A stretch of DNA of 64,000 nt from Microbacterium hydrocarbonoxydans (GCF_900105205.1 NZ_FNSQ01000005.1:2232001-2296000), one strand, 5' to 3'; positions 25,330 through 36,127 are shown, counted from the first letter of the stretch. Notes: a model not told the origin generated them from the letters alone. Program-made: numbers and translations.

Positions 25330-26595
25330 TCAGTCGTCGGCGAGCGTCAACTCGATCACCGGGATCAGCACCTCGGGGCGGCGCACAGGCAGGTGCACCG
25401 TGAGCGTCCCCTCCGCCTCCCCCGCCGGGGTCATCAGCTCTGCTTCCTGCTCCGGGTCGGAGCGGCTCGTCCGCAGCCAGGACCCGTCGTTCAGCAGACG
25501 CGCGTACACGACTCTGTCGGCGAGGTCGGGAAGGTGCACGAAACCCATGGGCCAGGAGAAGAGGCTGAGGTACAGGCGGTTCCCCCGGCGCGTGTACACC
25601 CCCTCGCGGGGCGGAGCGAACTCGGCGTGACCGGCGCCGAGCACCGCATCGCGGTGCAGCCGCATCCATTCGGCGATCTCCCCCAGCGTCGCGGCGTCGC
25701 GAGGCGCGATCGCTCCGCGGCCGTCCGGACCGATGTTCAGGAGCATGTTGCCGTCCATCGAGACCGAGTCGACGAGCATCTGCGTGAGCAGCGTCGCGGA
25801 CTTCTGGTCCATGTTGTCGCGGTGGTATCCCCACGAGCCGTTGAGCGTCTGACAGGCTTCCCACGTCAACGCCACACCGTCGCGGACGAGCGGCGCGGTG
25901 GGCTGGTACTGCTCGGGTGTCACGAAGTCCGCAGGGATGCCCAGGCGATCGTTGACCAGCATGTCGGGCTGGAGCTCACGGCACAGCGCGAGCAGCCCCG
26001 CGGCATCCCAGTCCTCCGGTCCCTTGCCCGCCCAGCCGTCCTTCTCCTGCGGGTAGGTGAAGTCGAAGAACAGGTAGTCGATCTCCCCGAACTGCGTGAG
26101 CAGCTCGCGGACCTGGGCGTGCAGGTAGTCGCGGTAGACCGACATGTCCCGCCCGACGTTCAGCTCGTGCGCGTCGGCGTCATCGCGACGGGGATGATTC
26201 CAGTCGACCGTGAAGTGCGGGTGATGCCAGTCGATCAGCGAGTGGTACAGGCCGACCTTGAGACCCTCCGCTCGGAGGGCGTCGACGTACTCGCGCACGA
26301 GATCCCGCCCGGTGGCTGCGACGGAGGTGAAGTCGGTCTGCGCAGAGTCCCAGAGGCAGAAGCCGTCATGGTGCTTCGTCGTGAGCACGACATAGCCCAT
26401 ACCGGTCTCCTTCGCGGTGCGCGCGAGCGCCGCGGCGTCGAAGAGATCCGGGTCGAAGTGCTCGAAGTACTGCCGGTAGTCGGCATCCGTCAGCCGCTCG
26501 TAGTTCTGCACCCACTCATGGCGCGCTGCCGCGCTGTAGAGGCCGAAATGCACGAACATCCCGAAACGGGCGAGGGTGAACCAGTCCTGTCGCAT
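25330..26595 (-). CDS. GH29 alpha-L-fucosidase (second, divergent copy)
   Basis: A 421-residue GH29 enzyme only distantly similar to the one at 16919-18268. It has the same barrel landmarks: FGMFVHFGLYSAAARHEWVQ, YVVLTTKHHDGFCLWDS, VGLYHSLIDWHHP, and DGNMLLNIGPDGRGAI. The nucleophile region differs, reading EIDYLFFDFTYPQ, with Asp178 as the probable nucleophile, as in the other GH29 branch. The two genes may therefore cover different fucosyl linkages. No signal peptide, so cytoplasmic. The start at 26595 has GGAGG immediately upstream and sits 18 bp from the ACATCSGATGT palindrome. The gene has its own transcript and ends convergent with the ROK repressor. Confidence 0.92.
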   Translation of the reverse strand: MRQDWFTLARFGMFVHFGLYSAAARHEWVQNYERLTDADYRQYFEHFDPDLFDAAALARTAKETGMGYVVLTTKHHDGFCLWDSAQTDFTSVAATGRDLVREYVDALRAEGLKVGLYHSLIDWHHPHFTVDWNHPRRDDADAHELNVGRDMSVYRDYLHAQVRELLTQFGEIDYLFFDFTYPQEKDGWAGKGPEDWDAAGLLALCRELQPDMLVNDRLGIPADFVTPEQYQPTAPLVRDGVALTWEACQTLNGSWGYHRDNMDQKSATLLTQMLVDSVSMDGNMLLNIGPDGRGAIAPRDAATLGEIAEWMRLHRDAVLGAGHAEFAPPREGVYTRRGNRLYLSLFSWPMGFVHLPDLADRVVYARLLNDGSWLRTSRSDPEQEAELMTPAGEAEGTLTVHLPVRRPEVLIPVIELTLADD

Positions 26596-26612
26596 GCCTC
26601 CATCCTGGCACA

Positions 26613-26625
26613 GACATCGGATGTC
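26613..26625. promoter_or_regulatory. candidate operator of the ROK repressor (fucosidase side)
   Basis: A perfect 13-bp palindrome GACATC-G-GATGTC lies 18 bp before the start of the second fucosidase gene. Its 11-bp core is the reverse complement of the core at 24037-24049. The place fits repression at or near the transcription start. Confidence 0.7.
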
Positions 26626-26647
26626 TACCCACGATTCGCCGCCTGAC

Positions 26648-26685
26648 GAAAGAACGGGCATCCCCGAAGGGATGCCCGTTCTTTC
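26648..26685. terminator. bidirectional hairpin upstream of the second fucosidase, between it and ilvC
   Basis: A 17-bp perfect stem (GAAAGAACGGGCATCCC and complement) with a CGAA loop, flanked by A and T tracts on both strands. It probably ends the ilv transcript, which reads leftward into it, and prevents read-through into the fucosidase gene. Confidence 0.8.
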
Positions 26686-26696
26686 GATGATCAGGT

Positions 26697-27830
<1,134 letters not shown>

Positions 27831-27873
27831 TTACTCTCCTTGATTGGTGTTCGTGTACGTGTGTGACGTCTGG

Positions 27874-28383
27874 TCAGCCGCGCAGGACGCGCTCGGTGAT
27901 GCTCTTGCCGCCGCGGCCGATGGCGAGGAGGCCCGACTGCGCGATCTCCTTGATGCCGAACGGCTCGAGGGCGCGGAGCATGGCGTCGACCTTGCCCCGA
28001 TCGCCGGTGACCTCGATCACCAGCGCGTCCGAGGCGTAGTCCACGACCGAGGCCCGGAACAGGTTGGCGACCTCGATCACGTTCGAGCGGGTCGCATTGT
28101 CGGTGCGGACCTTGACGAGCATGTGCTCGCGCTGCACGGAGGTCGGGAAATCGAGTTCGACGATCTTGATGACGTTGATCAGCTTGTTGAGCTGCTTGGT
28201 CACCTGTTCCAGGGGCAGATCTTCGAGGTCGACGACCACGGTGATGCGCGAGATGCCAGGCACCTCTGTGACGCCCACCGCAAGCGAGTCGATGTTGAAG
28301 CCGCGACGGGCGAAGAGCCCGGCGACGCGAGTCAGCAGACCAGGGGTGTTCTCCACCAGGAGGCTCAGCACGTGAGTCGACAT
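27874..28383 (-). CDS. ilvN: acetolactate synthase regulatory subunit
   Basis: Small subunit of acetohydroxyacid synthase, 169 residues. The N-terminal ACT domain reads MSTHVLSLLVENTPGLLTRVAGLFARRGFNIDSLAVG, the family signature that binds valine for feedback inhibition. The C-terminal domain continues with REHMLVKVRTDNATRSNVIEVANLFRA and LEPFGIKEIAQSGLLAIGRG. The ATG at 28383 is two bases past the ilvB stop codon, so the subunits are translated together in the right ratio. ilvC follows 46 bp later. Confidence 0.96.
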   Translation of the reverse strand: MSTHVLSLLVENTPGLLTRVAGLFARRGFNIDSLAVGVTEVPGISRITVVVDLEDLPLEQVTKQLNKLINVIKIVELDFPTSVQREHMLVKVRTDNATRSNVIEVANLFRASVVDYASDALVIEVTGDRGKVDAMLRALEPFGIKEIAQSGLLAIGRGGKSITERVLRG

Positions 28384-28385
28384 GG

Positions 28386-30188
28386 TCAGTCCTCCTCGTC
28401 GAATGCGGGCGCGTGCTCGCGGGCGTACTGGACGTAGCTGTTGCTCACGCCCTGGGGGACCATCGGCCACACCATGGAGTCGGCGCTCACGACGAAGTCG
28501 ATCACCACGGGACGGTCGTTGGTCTCGAGGGCGAGCTTGATCGCGGCATCCACCTCCTCCTCCTTCTCCACACGGATCGCGAGGCAGCCGTACGCCTCCG
28601 CGAGCTTCACGAAGTCGGGGATCCGGACGGTGCCGTGGCCGGTGTTGAGGTCGGTGTTCGAGTGGCGGCCGTCGTAGAACAGCGTCTGCCACTGGCGCAC
28701 CATACCCAGCGAGGAGTTGTTGATGATCGCGACCTTGATCGGGATGTTGTTGATCGTGCAGGTGGCGAGCTCCTGATTGGTCATCTGGAAGCAGCCGTCA
28801 CCGTCGATCGCCCACACCACGCGGTCGGGCTCTGCGACCTTCGCGCCCATGGCCGCCGGGACCGAGTAGCCCATCGTGCCCGCTCCCCCGGAGTTCAGCC
28901 AGGCGTTGGGACGCTCGTACTTGATGAACTGCGCGGCCCACATCTGGTGCTGTCCGACACCGGCGGCGTAGATGCCCTCCGGCCCGGTCAGCTCGCCGAT
29001 CCGCTGGATCACGTACTGGGGCGCGAGCAGGCCGTCCGTGGTCGGCGCGTAGCCCAGCGGGAACTCGTTGCGGAGCCCGTCGAGGTACGACCACCATTCC
29101 TCGGTGTCCGACGGCTTCGTGCTCACGGCCGTGCGGAACGCGGACTCGAGGTCGACCAGCACGTCGCGCACGTCGCCGACGATCGGCACATCCGCCGTGC
29201 GGATCTTGGAGATCTCGGCCGGGTCGATGTCGACGTGCACGACCTTGGCATTCGGCGCGAACAGCGCGGCCTTGCCGGTCACGCGGTCGTCGAAGCGCGC
29301 ACCGAGGGAGACGATCAGGTCGGCCTCCTGCAGCGCGAGGACCGCGGGGACGGTTCCGTGCATGCCCGGCATGCCGAGGTGCTGCTGGTGAGAGTCCGGG
29401 AACGCGCCCCGCGCCATCAGCGTGGTGACGACAGGGGCGTTGGTGGTCTCGGCCAGGGTCAGCAGCTCGGCGGACGCCCGACCACGGATGACTCCGCCGC
29501 CGACGTACAGGACCGGCTTCTTCGCCTCGGCGAGGAGGGCGGCTGCGGCCTGGATCTGCTTGCCGTGGGCCTTGGTGACAGGCCGGTAGCCGGGCAGGTC
29601 GAACTTCGCCGGCCAGATGAACGGCGCCATGGCTTGCTGCGCATCCTTGGTGATGTCCACGAGGACCGGACCGGGACGGCCTGTCGACGCGATCTCGTAG
29701 GCGGCAGCCAGCGCTCCGGGGATCTCGGAGGCATCCTTCACGAGGAACGAATGCTTCGTCACCGGCATCGTGATGCCCACGATGTCGGCCTCCTGGAACG
29801 CGTCGGTGCCCATCAGGGTCGAGAAGACCTGACCGGTGATGGCCAGCAGCGGCACGGAGTCCATGTAGGCGTCCGCGATCGCGGTGACCAGGTTGGTCGC
29901 ACCGGGGCCGGAGGTCGCGATGCACACGCCGACCTTGCCGGACGACGACGCGTAGCCCTCGGCCGCGTGGCCGGCGCCCTGCTCGTGACGCACGAGGATG
30001 TGCCGGAGCTCCGAGGCGTCCATGAGCGGGTCGTAGACGGGCAGGATCGCGCCGCCGGGAAGACCGAAGACGTCCTTGACGCCGAGAAGCTCGAGCGTGC
30101 GGACCACGGCCTCTGCTCCGGAGATCTCCGGTGCGGCGGACTTGGGTGCGGGCGGCCTCGGCACAGCCGAGACGGTGTCAGCAGTCAT
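28386..30188 (-). CDS. ilvB: acetolactate synthase catalytic subunit
   Basis: Thiamine diphosphate- and FAD-dependent large subunit, 600 residues. It condenses pyruvate with pyruvate or 2-oxobutyrate at the branch of valine/leucine and isoleucine synthesis. The N-terminal ThDP domain holds [17 protein letters not shown] and [35 protein letters not shown] with the catalytic glutamate. The FAD domain holds [10 protein letters not shown] and [12 protein letters not shown]. The ThDP-binding motif is [35 protein letters not shown] precedes the ATG. ilvD is 60 bp upstream and ilvN 2 bp downstream. Confidence 0.97.
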   Translation of the reverse strand: MTADTVSAVPRPPAPKSAAPEISGAEAVVRTLELLGVKDVFGLPGGAILPVYDPLMDASELRHILVRHEQGAGHAAEGYASSSGKVGVCIATSGPGATNLVTAIADAYMDSVPLLAITGQVFSTLMGTDAFQEADIVGITMPVTKHSFLVKDASEIPGALAAAYEIASTGRPGPVLVDITKDAQQAMAPFIWPAKFDLPGYRPVTKAHGKQIQAAAALLAEAKKPVLYVGGGVIRGRASAELLTLAETTNAPVVTTLMARGAFPDSHQQHLGMPGMHGTVPAVLALQEADLIVSLGARFDDRVTGKAALFAPNAKVVHVDIDPAEISKIRTADVPIVGDVRDVLVDLESAFRTAVSTKPSDTEEWWSYLDGLRNEFPLGYAPTTDGLLAPQYVIQRIGELTGPEGIYAAGVGQHQMWAAQFIKYERPNAWLNSGGAGTMGYSVPAAMGAKVAEPDRVVWAIDGDGCFQMTNQELATCTINNIPIKVAIINNSSLGMVRQWQTLFYDGRHSNTDLNTGHGTVRIPDFVKLAEAYGCLAIRVEKEEEVDAAIKLALETNDRPVVIDFVVSADSMVWPMVPQGVSNSYVQYAREHAPAFDEED

Positions 30189-30248
30189 GACACTCCTTCT
30201 GATGGTCTGTTGGCGACGTCGGAGGCTGTGGGCCGGAGCCGACGGGGA

Positions 30249-31967
30249 TCAGCCGGTCGTCGCGCCTTCGGCGGCTGACCGCACGAGACGCGAGTACTTG
30301 GCAAGAACGCCACGGGTATAGCGCGGGGGTAGCGGCTCCCAGCCAGAGCGGCGGGAGGCGAGCTCCGCCTCGTCGACGAGTAGGTCGAGAGAGCGAGCTG
30401 CGATATCGACCCGTATCAGATCACCATCGCGCACGAAGGCGATAGGACCTGCGTCCACCGCTTCGGGTGCTATGTGGCCGATGCACAGGCCGGTTGTGCC
30501 GCCTGAGAATCGTCCGTCAGTCAAGAGTAGTACATCTTTTCCGAGCCCCGCGCCCTTGATGGCCGCGGTGATGGCGAGCATCTCGCGCATACCCGGTCCG
30601 CCCTTCGGACCCTCGTAGCGGATGACGATGACGGTGCCAGGCTCGATCTCGCCTTCGGCGACGGCATCCATGGCCGCGCGCTCCCGCTCGAACACGCGCG
30701 CAGGACCCTCGAACACGGCGGCGTCGAATCCGGCCGTCTTGACCACTGCGCCTTCGGGGGCGAGCGAGCCGTGCAGGATCGTGAGACCGCCGGTCGCGTG
30801 GATCGGGTTGTCGAACGTGTGGATGACCTCGCCGTCGATCGGCTGCGGGTCGAGCTCGGCGAGGTTCTCGGCGAGCGTCTTGCCGGTCACGGTGAGCGCA
30901 TCGCCGTGCAGCAGGCCCTCGTCGAGCATGGCCTTCATGATCACCGGGATGCCGCCGTGGCGGTCGACGTCATTCATGACGTACTTGCCGAAGGGCTTCA
31001 TGTCCGCGACGTGCGGCACCTTGTCGCCGATGCGGTTGAAGTCGTGCAGACTCAGCTCCACCTCGGCCTCGCGGGCGATGGCGAGGAGGTGCAGCACGAC
31101 GTTGGTCGAGCCGCCGAGGGCCATCGCGAGCGCGATCGCGTTCTCGAACGCCTCCTTGGTGAGGATGTCGCGGGTCGTGATGCCCTGACGGAGCAGGTTG
31201 ACGACCGCTTCACCCGAACGGTGCGCGAAGTAGTCGCGGCGACGGTCGGCTGCGGGCGGCGCGGCGGAGCCGGGAAGGCTGAGGCCGAGTGCCTCGGCGA
31301 CGGATGCCATCGTGTTCGCGGTGTACATGCCACCGCAGGCGCCTTCACCCGGAGCGATCGCGCACTCGATGCGCTTGAGATCCTCTTCGCTCATGAGGCC
31401 GGCGCGGCAGGCGCCGACGGCCTCGAACGAGTCGATGATCGTGACGTCCTTCTCGGTACCGTCCGACAGCTTGACCCACCCGGGAGCGATCGATCCCGCG
31501 TACAGGAAGACGCTCGAGAGGTCGAGACGGGCGCTGGCCATGAGCATGCCCGGGATCGACTTGTCACAGCCTGCGAGCAGGACGGAGCCGTCCAGACGCT
31601 CGGCCATCATCACGGTCTCGACAGAGTCGGCGATGACCTCGCGCGACACGAGCGAGAAGTGCATCCCCTCGTGCCCCATCGAGATGCCGTCCGAGACGGA
31701 GATCGTGCCGAACTGCAGCGGGTAGCCGCCACCGGAGTGCACGCCCTCCTTCGCGCCCTGCGCCAGCCGATCCAGGCTCAGGTTGCAGGGCGTGATCTCG
31801 TTCCAGCTCGAGGCGATGCCGATCTGCGGCTTGTCCCAGTCGGCGTCTCCCATGCCGACGGCACGGAGCATGCCTCGGGAGGTCGTCGCCTCGATGCCGT
31901 CGGTGACGACGCGGCTGCGGGGCTTGATGTCGATGGGCGCGCTGGTGGAGGGATCATGCGAGGACAT
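30249..31967 (-). CDS. ilvD: dihydroxy-acid dehydratase
   Basis: Iron-sulfur dehydratase of 572 residues in the third common step of branched-chain amino acid synthesis. The cluster cysteines sit in [34 protein letters not shown] and [43 protein letters not shown] and [21 protein letters not shown] are further IlvD marks. It starts [21 protein letters not shown] and lies only 9 bp after the stop of otsB, so it may be read with the trehalose genes or have a promoter inside otsB. ilvB follows in the same direction. Confidence 0.97.
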   Translation of the reverse strand: MSSHDPSTSAPIDIKPRSRVVTDGIEATTSRGMLRAVGMGDADWDKPQIGIASSWNEITPCNLSLDRLAQGAKEGVHSGGGYPLQFGTISVSDGISMGHEGMHFSLVSREVIADSVETVMMAERLDGSVLLAGCDKSIPGMLMASARLDLSSVFLYAGSIAPGWVKLSDGTEKDVTIIDSFEAVGACRAGLMSEEDLKRIECAIAPGEGACGGMYTANTMASVAEALGLSLPGSAAPPAADRRRDYFAHRSGEAVVNLLRQGITTRDILTKEAFENAIALAMALGGSTNVVLHLLAIAREAEVELSLHDFNRIGDKVPHVADMKPFGKYVMNDVDRHGGIPVIMKAMLDEGLLHGDALTVTGKTLAENLAELDPQPIDGEVIHTFDNPIHATGGLTILHGSLAPEGAVVKTAGFDAAVFEGPARVFERERAAMDAVAEGEIEPGTVIVIRYEGPKGGPGMREMLAITAAIKGAGLGKDVLLLTDGRFSGGTTGLCIGHIAPEAVDAGPIAFVRDGDLIRVDIAARSLDLLVDEAELASRRSGWEPLPPRYTRGVLAKYSRLVRSAAEGATTG

Positions 31968-31976
31968 GACGGAAGT

Positions 31977-32774
31977 CTATTCCCGCAGAGAGGCGCGCTC
32001 GTCCGCGAGCGTCTCCAGAAGCAGGGCGATCTGTTGTGGACTCTCCACACGAAGCGCCGCCGCGCTCTCCCCCGGACCGACCCTGACGCCCAGATCGTCG
32101 CCGCTGAGCACGCGCATCGCGTCTTCATCCGTGACGTCGTCGCCCGCGAAGAGGATCGCAGTCGCGTCGAAGTGCTCGCGGAGGGCGGTCATCGCCGCGT
32201 CCTTGCCCTCGGCCCGCGAGGAGAACTCCAGCACGCGGTGGCCGGCGCGGCGACGCCAGTGCGGGAAGCGCTCGGCCACCAGCGCGTCGATCTCGGCGAA
32301 CACGGCCTTCTCGACCTCTGGTGTGGCGGTGCGGGTGTGCACACCCATTCCGAAGGTCTTGGGCTCCAGCTCGGCACCCTCGTACCGATCGATGATCGGA
32401 CGCGCGGCCTCCCAGAGCTCTTCGCGGGAACCCTCGGCGGTGCCGGTGGCATCGGGCTCGGCGGCGCCGACCCCCGGGTACCAGTACTGCGCGCCATGCG
32501 AGCCGGCCAACGCGATCAGGGCATCGTCCGTGTGCTCGGTGATGACACGCAGATCGTCCATGCTGCGCCCTGACACATACGCCACGACCGTGTCCGGCAG
32601 CGCGGCGAGGCGCGCCACCTGCTCGGCCACTTCGGGAAGCGCCCGCGCGGCCATCGGGTCTGGCACGAGCGGCGACGCCGTGCCGTCGAAGTCGAGGGCG
32701 ACCACGAGCCTCGGGGTGGCGGCGATCGCGCTCAATGCTGCGTCTGCGTCTCCGGGCGTCCAGGTGCGGGTCAC
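31977..32774 (-). CDS. otsB: trehalose-6-phosphate phosphatase
   Basis: HAD-superfamily phosphatase of 265 residues that removes phosphate from trehalose 6-phosphate. The nucleophile motif VVALDFDGTASPLV is at residues 24-37, YVSGRSMDDL follows, and the C-terminal motif reads LFAGDDVTDEDAMRVL. LEFSSRAEGKDAAMTAL contains the conserved GKxxA lysine. The start is GTG at 32774 with GGAG five bases before it. It lies 46 bp behind otsA, forming the usual OtsAB pathway for the compatible solute trehalose. Confidence 0.94.
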   Translation of the reverse strand: MTRTWTPGDADAALSAIAATPRLVVALDFDGTASPLVPDPMAARALPEVAEQVARLAALPDTVVAYVSGRSMDDLRVITEHTDDALIALAGSHGAQYWYPGVGAAEPDATGTAEGSREELWEAARPIIDRYEGAELEPKTFGMGVHTRTATPEVEKAVFAEIDALVAERFPHWRRRAGHRVLEFSSRAEGKDAAMTALREHFDATAILFAGDDVTDEDAMRVLSGDDLGVRVGPGESAAALRVESPQQIALLLETLADERASLRE

Positions 32775-32820
32775 GGGGTCTCCAATCGAGGCGGGTTCCC
32801 CTCCAGTATGGCCGCCTCCG

Positions 32821-34230
32821 TCAGCGCCGACGGACGTCGTCGAGAGCGCGCAGGAACGACGAGGACCATGCGTTCACGTCGTTCTCCAGCACCCGGCGGC
32901 GCAGCGAGCGCATCCGCTTGCCCTGCTCCGCGGGGGTCATCTCGACCGCGGTCATGATCGCGTCCTTGAGACCGGCGATGTCGTGCGGGTTCACCCGCAC
33001 GGCCTGCCGGAGCTCGTCGGCAGCTCCCGTGAACTCGCTGAGCACGAGCACTCCGCGGTTGTCGGCGCGCGTCGCCACGTACTCCTTCGCGACGAGGTTC
33101 ATGCCGTCCCGCAGCGCGGTGACCAGCATCACGTCGGCCGCGAGGTAGAGCGCGACCATCTCCTCGCGCGGATACCCCTGGTGCAGGTAGCGGATCGCGG
33201 TGTGCCCCATCGTGTCGTGGTCGCCGTTGATGCGCCCCACCGCGAGCTCGATCTCATCGCGCAGATGGACGTACGCGTCGACCCGCTCACGGCTCGGGCT
33301 GGCGACCTGCACGAGGGTGACGTCGTCGACGTTCAGCCGGCCGTCCTCGAGCAGCTCCCCATACGCCTTGATGCGGTGCCGGATGCCCTTGGTGTAGTCG
33401 AGCCGGTCGACACCGAGCAGGATCTTCTTGGGGTTGCCCAGGCTGGCCCTGATCTCCGCGGCCCGCGCTCTGACCTCGGGGCGGGCGGCGAGCTCAAGGT
33501 ACGGAGCGGTGTCGATCGAGATCGGGAACGCTCGCGCCACCGCCGTGCGGGTGGTGCCGTCTGCGGTCGGGACGGTCACCGACGACCCCTTGACCTCGTG
33601 CCGGAGGCGGCGTCGGACGGCGGTGAGGAAGTAGGTGGCGTCCTGCGCGCGCTGGAAGCCGATGACGTCAGCGCCGAGGAGGCCCTTGAGCACCTGATCC
33701 CGCCAGGGCAGCTGCGCATACAGGCCGTGCGCGGGGAACGGGATGTGGTGGAAGTATCCGATCGTCACGTCGTCACGGAGCTCGCGGATCATCTGCGGGA
33801 CCAGCTGCAGCTGATAGTCGTGCACCCAGACCGTGCCGTTCGGGGCGACGACCTCGGCTGCGGCCTCGGCGAAGCGGCGGTTGACCTTCACGTAGGCCTC
33901 CCACCATTCACGGTGATACTGCGGTGGGGCGATCACGTCGTGGTAGAGCGGCCAGATCGTGTCGTTCGCGAAGCCCTCGTAGTAGTCCGCGACCTCTTCA
34001 CCGCTCAGAGGCACGGGGATCAGGTCGATCCCGTTGATCTCGAAGCGGTCGAGCTCGATGTCGGGCTGGCCCGCCCAGCCGACCCAGGCGCCGCGGGCGC
34101 TGCGCATCATGGGCTCGAGCGCCGCGACGAGGCCACCGGGCGAGGTGCGCCACTCGTCTTCGCCGTCAGGACCCACGACCCGGTCGACGGGGAGTCGGTT
34201 GGCGACGACGACGAAATCTGCGAGTGACAT
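32821..34230 (-). CDS. otsA: trehalose-6-phosphate synthase (GT20)
   Basis: A 469-residue GT20 glycosyltransferase that joins a glucosyl nucleotide and glucose 6-phosphate. Characteristic parts are VVVANRLPVDR at the start, WVHDYQLQLVPQMIREL, YFHHIPFPAHGLYAQLPWRDQVLKGLLGADVIGFQ, LLGVDRLDYTKGIRHRIKAYGELL with the donor-phosphate lysine, and ALRDGMNLVAKEYVATR with the nucleotide-binding glutamate. Trehalose serves stress protection and cell-wall glycolipids in actinobacteria. It is followed by otsB and then ilvD. Confidence 0.97.
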   Translation of the reverse strand: MSLADFVVVANRLPVDRVVGPDGEDEWRTSPGGLVAALEPMMRSARGAWVGWAGQPDIELDRFEINGIDLIPVPLSGEEVADYYEGFANDTIWPLYHDVIAPPQYHREWWEAYVKVNRRFAEAAAEVVAPNGTVWVHDYQLQLVPQMIRELRDDVTIGYFHHIPFPAHGLYAQLPWRDQVLKGLLGADVIGFQRAQDATYFLTAVRRRLRHEVKGSSVTVPTADGTTRTAVARAFPISIDTAPYLELAARPEVRARAAEIRASLGNPKKILLGVDRLDYTKGIRHRIKAYGELLEDGRLNVDDVTLVQVASPSRERVDAYVHLRDEIELAVGRINGDHDTMGHTAIRYLHQGYPREEMVALYLAADVMLVTALRDGMNLVAKEYVATRADNRGVLVLSEFTGAADELRQAVRVNPHDIAGLKDAIMTAVEMTPAEQGKRMRSLRRRVLENDVNAWSSSFLRALDDVRRR

Positions 34231-34281
34231 GAATGGATGCTCCTGACGCGGCAGTGGGGGTGCTCCTCAGGCTACAGAAGC

Positions 34282-35553
34282 TCAGACCGAGGCTACGCGA
34301 GGTCGTGCAGTACTCAGCCGCCAGTTGACAAGGCCTGCGGCGAACGCTACCGCCGCCGCGATGATCGGGAGGACCAGCGCACTCCCGGTTCCCGCGTTCT
34401 CGGCGAGGTCCCCCGCCACCGCCGCTCCGAGGGACTGACCGACCACGATGCCGGAGCCCAGCATCGTCATGACCGTCGCCGAGCGACCGAGCGGGCTGCG
34501 CGCCGCGCCGAAACTGTACTGCGTGACCAGAGTCGGACCGATGCCGATACCCATGATCGCGAGGGCGATCATCATCGTCGCCGGGCTGTCGACGAGCAGG
34601 AGGAGCAGGCTGCCCCCGAGCAGGATGGCCGAGAACGTCAGCCAGCGGGCCCGCAGCGAGAACCGCACGGGCAGCCAGGCGACACCGAGAGCGAGGATCG
34701 CCGAGCCGACGCCCATGACGCCGTAGAGCAATCCCGCCTGCTCGGATGCGCCGCGGTCGGCCATGAACGAGGTGAGCGACGTCAGCATGGTCCCGAAGAA
34801 CATCCCCACACCGAGGATCCCGACCACGACGACGAGCACACCGGGTGCGAACAGCTCGGACACCGCCGACGGCGCCCGGCCGTCTCCGTCGCGATGCATC
34901 GACACCGCACGGGCGCTGGGATGCAGGGCGAAGGCCCCCACGAACACCACCGTCAGTACGGCGGCACCGATCAGCGGCGCCCAGGGCGCGAGCGCGGAGG
35001 CCAGGATTCCGACGAGGAAGGGCCCGAAGACGAACACCGTCTCATCCGCGGCCGACTCGTACGCCATGGTGCCCGAGATCGTGCGCGGGCGCACGGATTC
35101 CGGCATCCGATCGGTGATCATCGTGACGAGGCGCGAGCGCGACATCGGGGCGACCTGTGGTGCGGTGGCACCGATCCCGACCGCCGAGAGGAGGACGAGG
35201 GCGTCAGCCCCGCCGGCGTAGACGACGAGGGTGAAGAGCACCAGCATCGCGCCGTTCGCGATCGCGAGGACGAGCAGCACCATCCGCTGCCCGAACCGAT
35301 CGGCGGCCGCGCCGAGCAGCGGTCCGAAGCAGGCGGTGCCGAGGCCGACGGCGGCGGACGTGAGCCCGCCCAGTGAGAGCGAGCCGCGTGCGGAGACGAC
35401 GACGGTGAGGACGCCGACGACCATCATCGCGAAGGGAAGGCGGGCGATGAAGGCGATGAGGAAGTACGGAAGGCCGGCGATCCGGAGCAGTCCTGCGCTC
35501 TCGGTGGTCGGCGCGGGGACGTGATCGTGTGGCGTGGAGGGTGCGTGTGACAT
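34282..35553 (-). CDS. MFS transporter
   Basis: A 423-residue major facilitator protein with 12 predicted helices. The first helix is FLIAFIARLPFAMMVVGVLTVVVSARG, LGGLTSAAVGLGTACFGPLLGAAADRFGQRMVLL carries motif A, and ALAIMGIGIGPTLVTQYSFG is in the C-half. The start MSHAPSTPHDHVPAP gives a histidine/proline-containing N-terminal tail; the frame is open further upstream but without hydrophobic segments. It stands alone, divergent from the small protein at 35773. Substrate unknown; the resemblance is to putative drug-efflux MFS proteins of actinobacteria. Confidence 0.85.
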   Translation of the reverse strand: MSHAPSTPHDHVPAPTTESAGLLRIAGLPYFLIAFIARLPFAMMVVGVLTVVVSARGSLSLGGLTSAAVGLGTACFGPLLGAAADRFGQRMVLLVLAIANGAMLVLFTLVVYAGGADALVLLSAVGIGATAPQVAPMSRSRLVTMITDRMPESVRPRTISGTMAYESAADETVFVFGPFLVGILASALAPWAPLIGAAVLTVVFVGAFALHPSARAVSMHRDGDGRAPSAVSELFAPGVLVVVVGILGVGMFFGTMLTSLTSFMADRGASEQAGLLYGVMGVGSAILALGVAWLPVRFSLRARWLTFSAILLGGSLLLLLVDSPATMMIALAIMGIGIGPTLVTQYSFGAARSPLGRSATVMTMLGSGIVVGQSLGAAVAGDLAENAGTGSALVLPIIAAAVAFAAGLVNWRLSTARPRVASV

Positions 35554-35772
35554 GGCTCTCGCGCGTCCGCAGACGCGGGGTCGGGTGCCGCCGCTGTCCG
35601 CCGGAATGCCGACGGCCGGTAGATACACGGATTGCGGCCGCGGACGAGCCGCGACTCCCTCATGATACCGCGTCCCTCCGAGCACCGCCTGGGTGCCCTC
35701 GCGCCCTGACAGAACCCGTACAGGCTTGTCAAGGCAGGGCGCCGCACGAGCTGCTGCCGGTAGCGTGAGGGC

Positions 35773-36051
35773 ATGAACTACCTCTCGGGTACCGGAATCG
35801 TCGGCGCGATCATGACCGGGGTCACTCTTCTGCGTGGCTCACGCGACACGAAGCTCACGTGGCGCTCGGCACTCGCCTGGCTCAGCTGGGGCATCACCCT
35901 CGCTCTCTCCATCGGCGCGGTGATCGACACCCGCCGAGCCAAGCAGGGCCGTCCCGTCTCCCCTGACTCGCCCGTCTACGCGAAGCAGCAGAAGGAGCAC
36001 GAGAAGGAAGCCAAGAAGCAGTCCAAGGGCATCAAGCCGCTGAAGCGCTGA
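35773..36051 (+). CDS. small membrane protein with lysine-rich tail
   Basis: A 92-residue protein without a named family. It has two hydrophobic segments, YLSGTGIVGAIMTGVTLL and ALAWLSWGITLALSIGAVI, then RRAKQGRPVSPDSP and a lysine-rich tail (KQQKEHEKEAKKQSKG). The tail is likely cytoplasmic and could bind nucleic acid or phospholipid. The ATG follows TAGCGT by six bases, with GAGGG in the gap, consistent with a leaderless or very short leader. The gene is divergent from the MFS at 35553 and convergent with the thiolase. Confidence 0.72.
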   Translation: MNYLSGTGIVGAIMTGVTLLRGSRDTKLTWRSALAWLSWGITLALSIGAVIDTRRAKQGRPVSPDSPVYAKQQKEHEKEAKKQSKGIKPLKR

Positions 36052-36085
36052 TCGTTCGCGCGGATCCCGTCCGGCTGTTCGTCAA

Positions 36086-36127
36086 CGCGTGAGGATCAGC
36101 GCGTGAGGATCAGCGCGTGAGGATGAG
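36086..36127. repeat. three tandem 14-bp units across the thiolase stop codon
   Basis: The unit CGCGTGAGGATCAG is present at 36086, 36100 and (one mismatch) 36114. On the minus strand each unit can read ATCCTCACGCG followed by TGA or TTGA. The gene stops in the second unit; the first lies in the 3' untranslated region. Confidence 0.9.

Noticed and set aside
31783..34227. 814-residue plus-strand frame over ilvD, otsB and otsA
   Set aside because: It is the antisense shadow of three clearly recognised genes and shows no domain, only GC-driven absence of stops.
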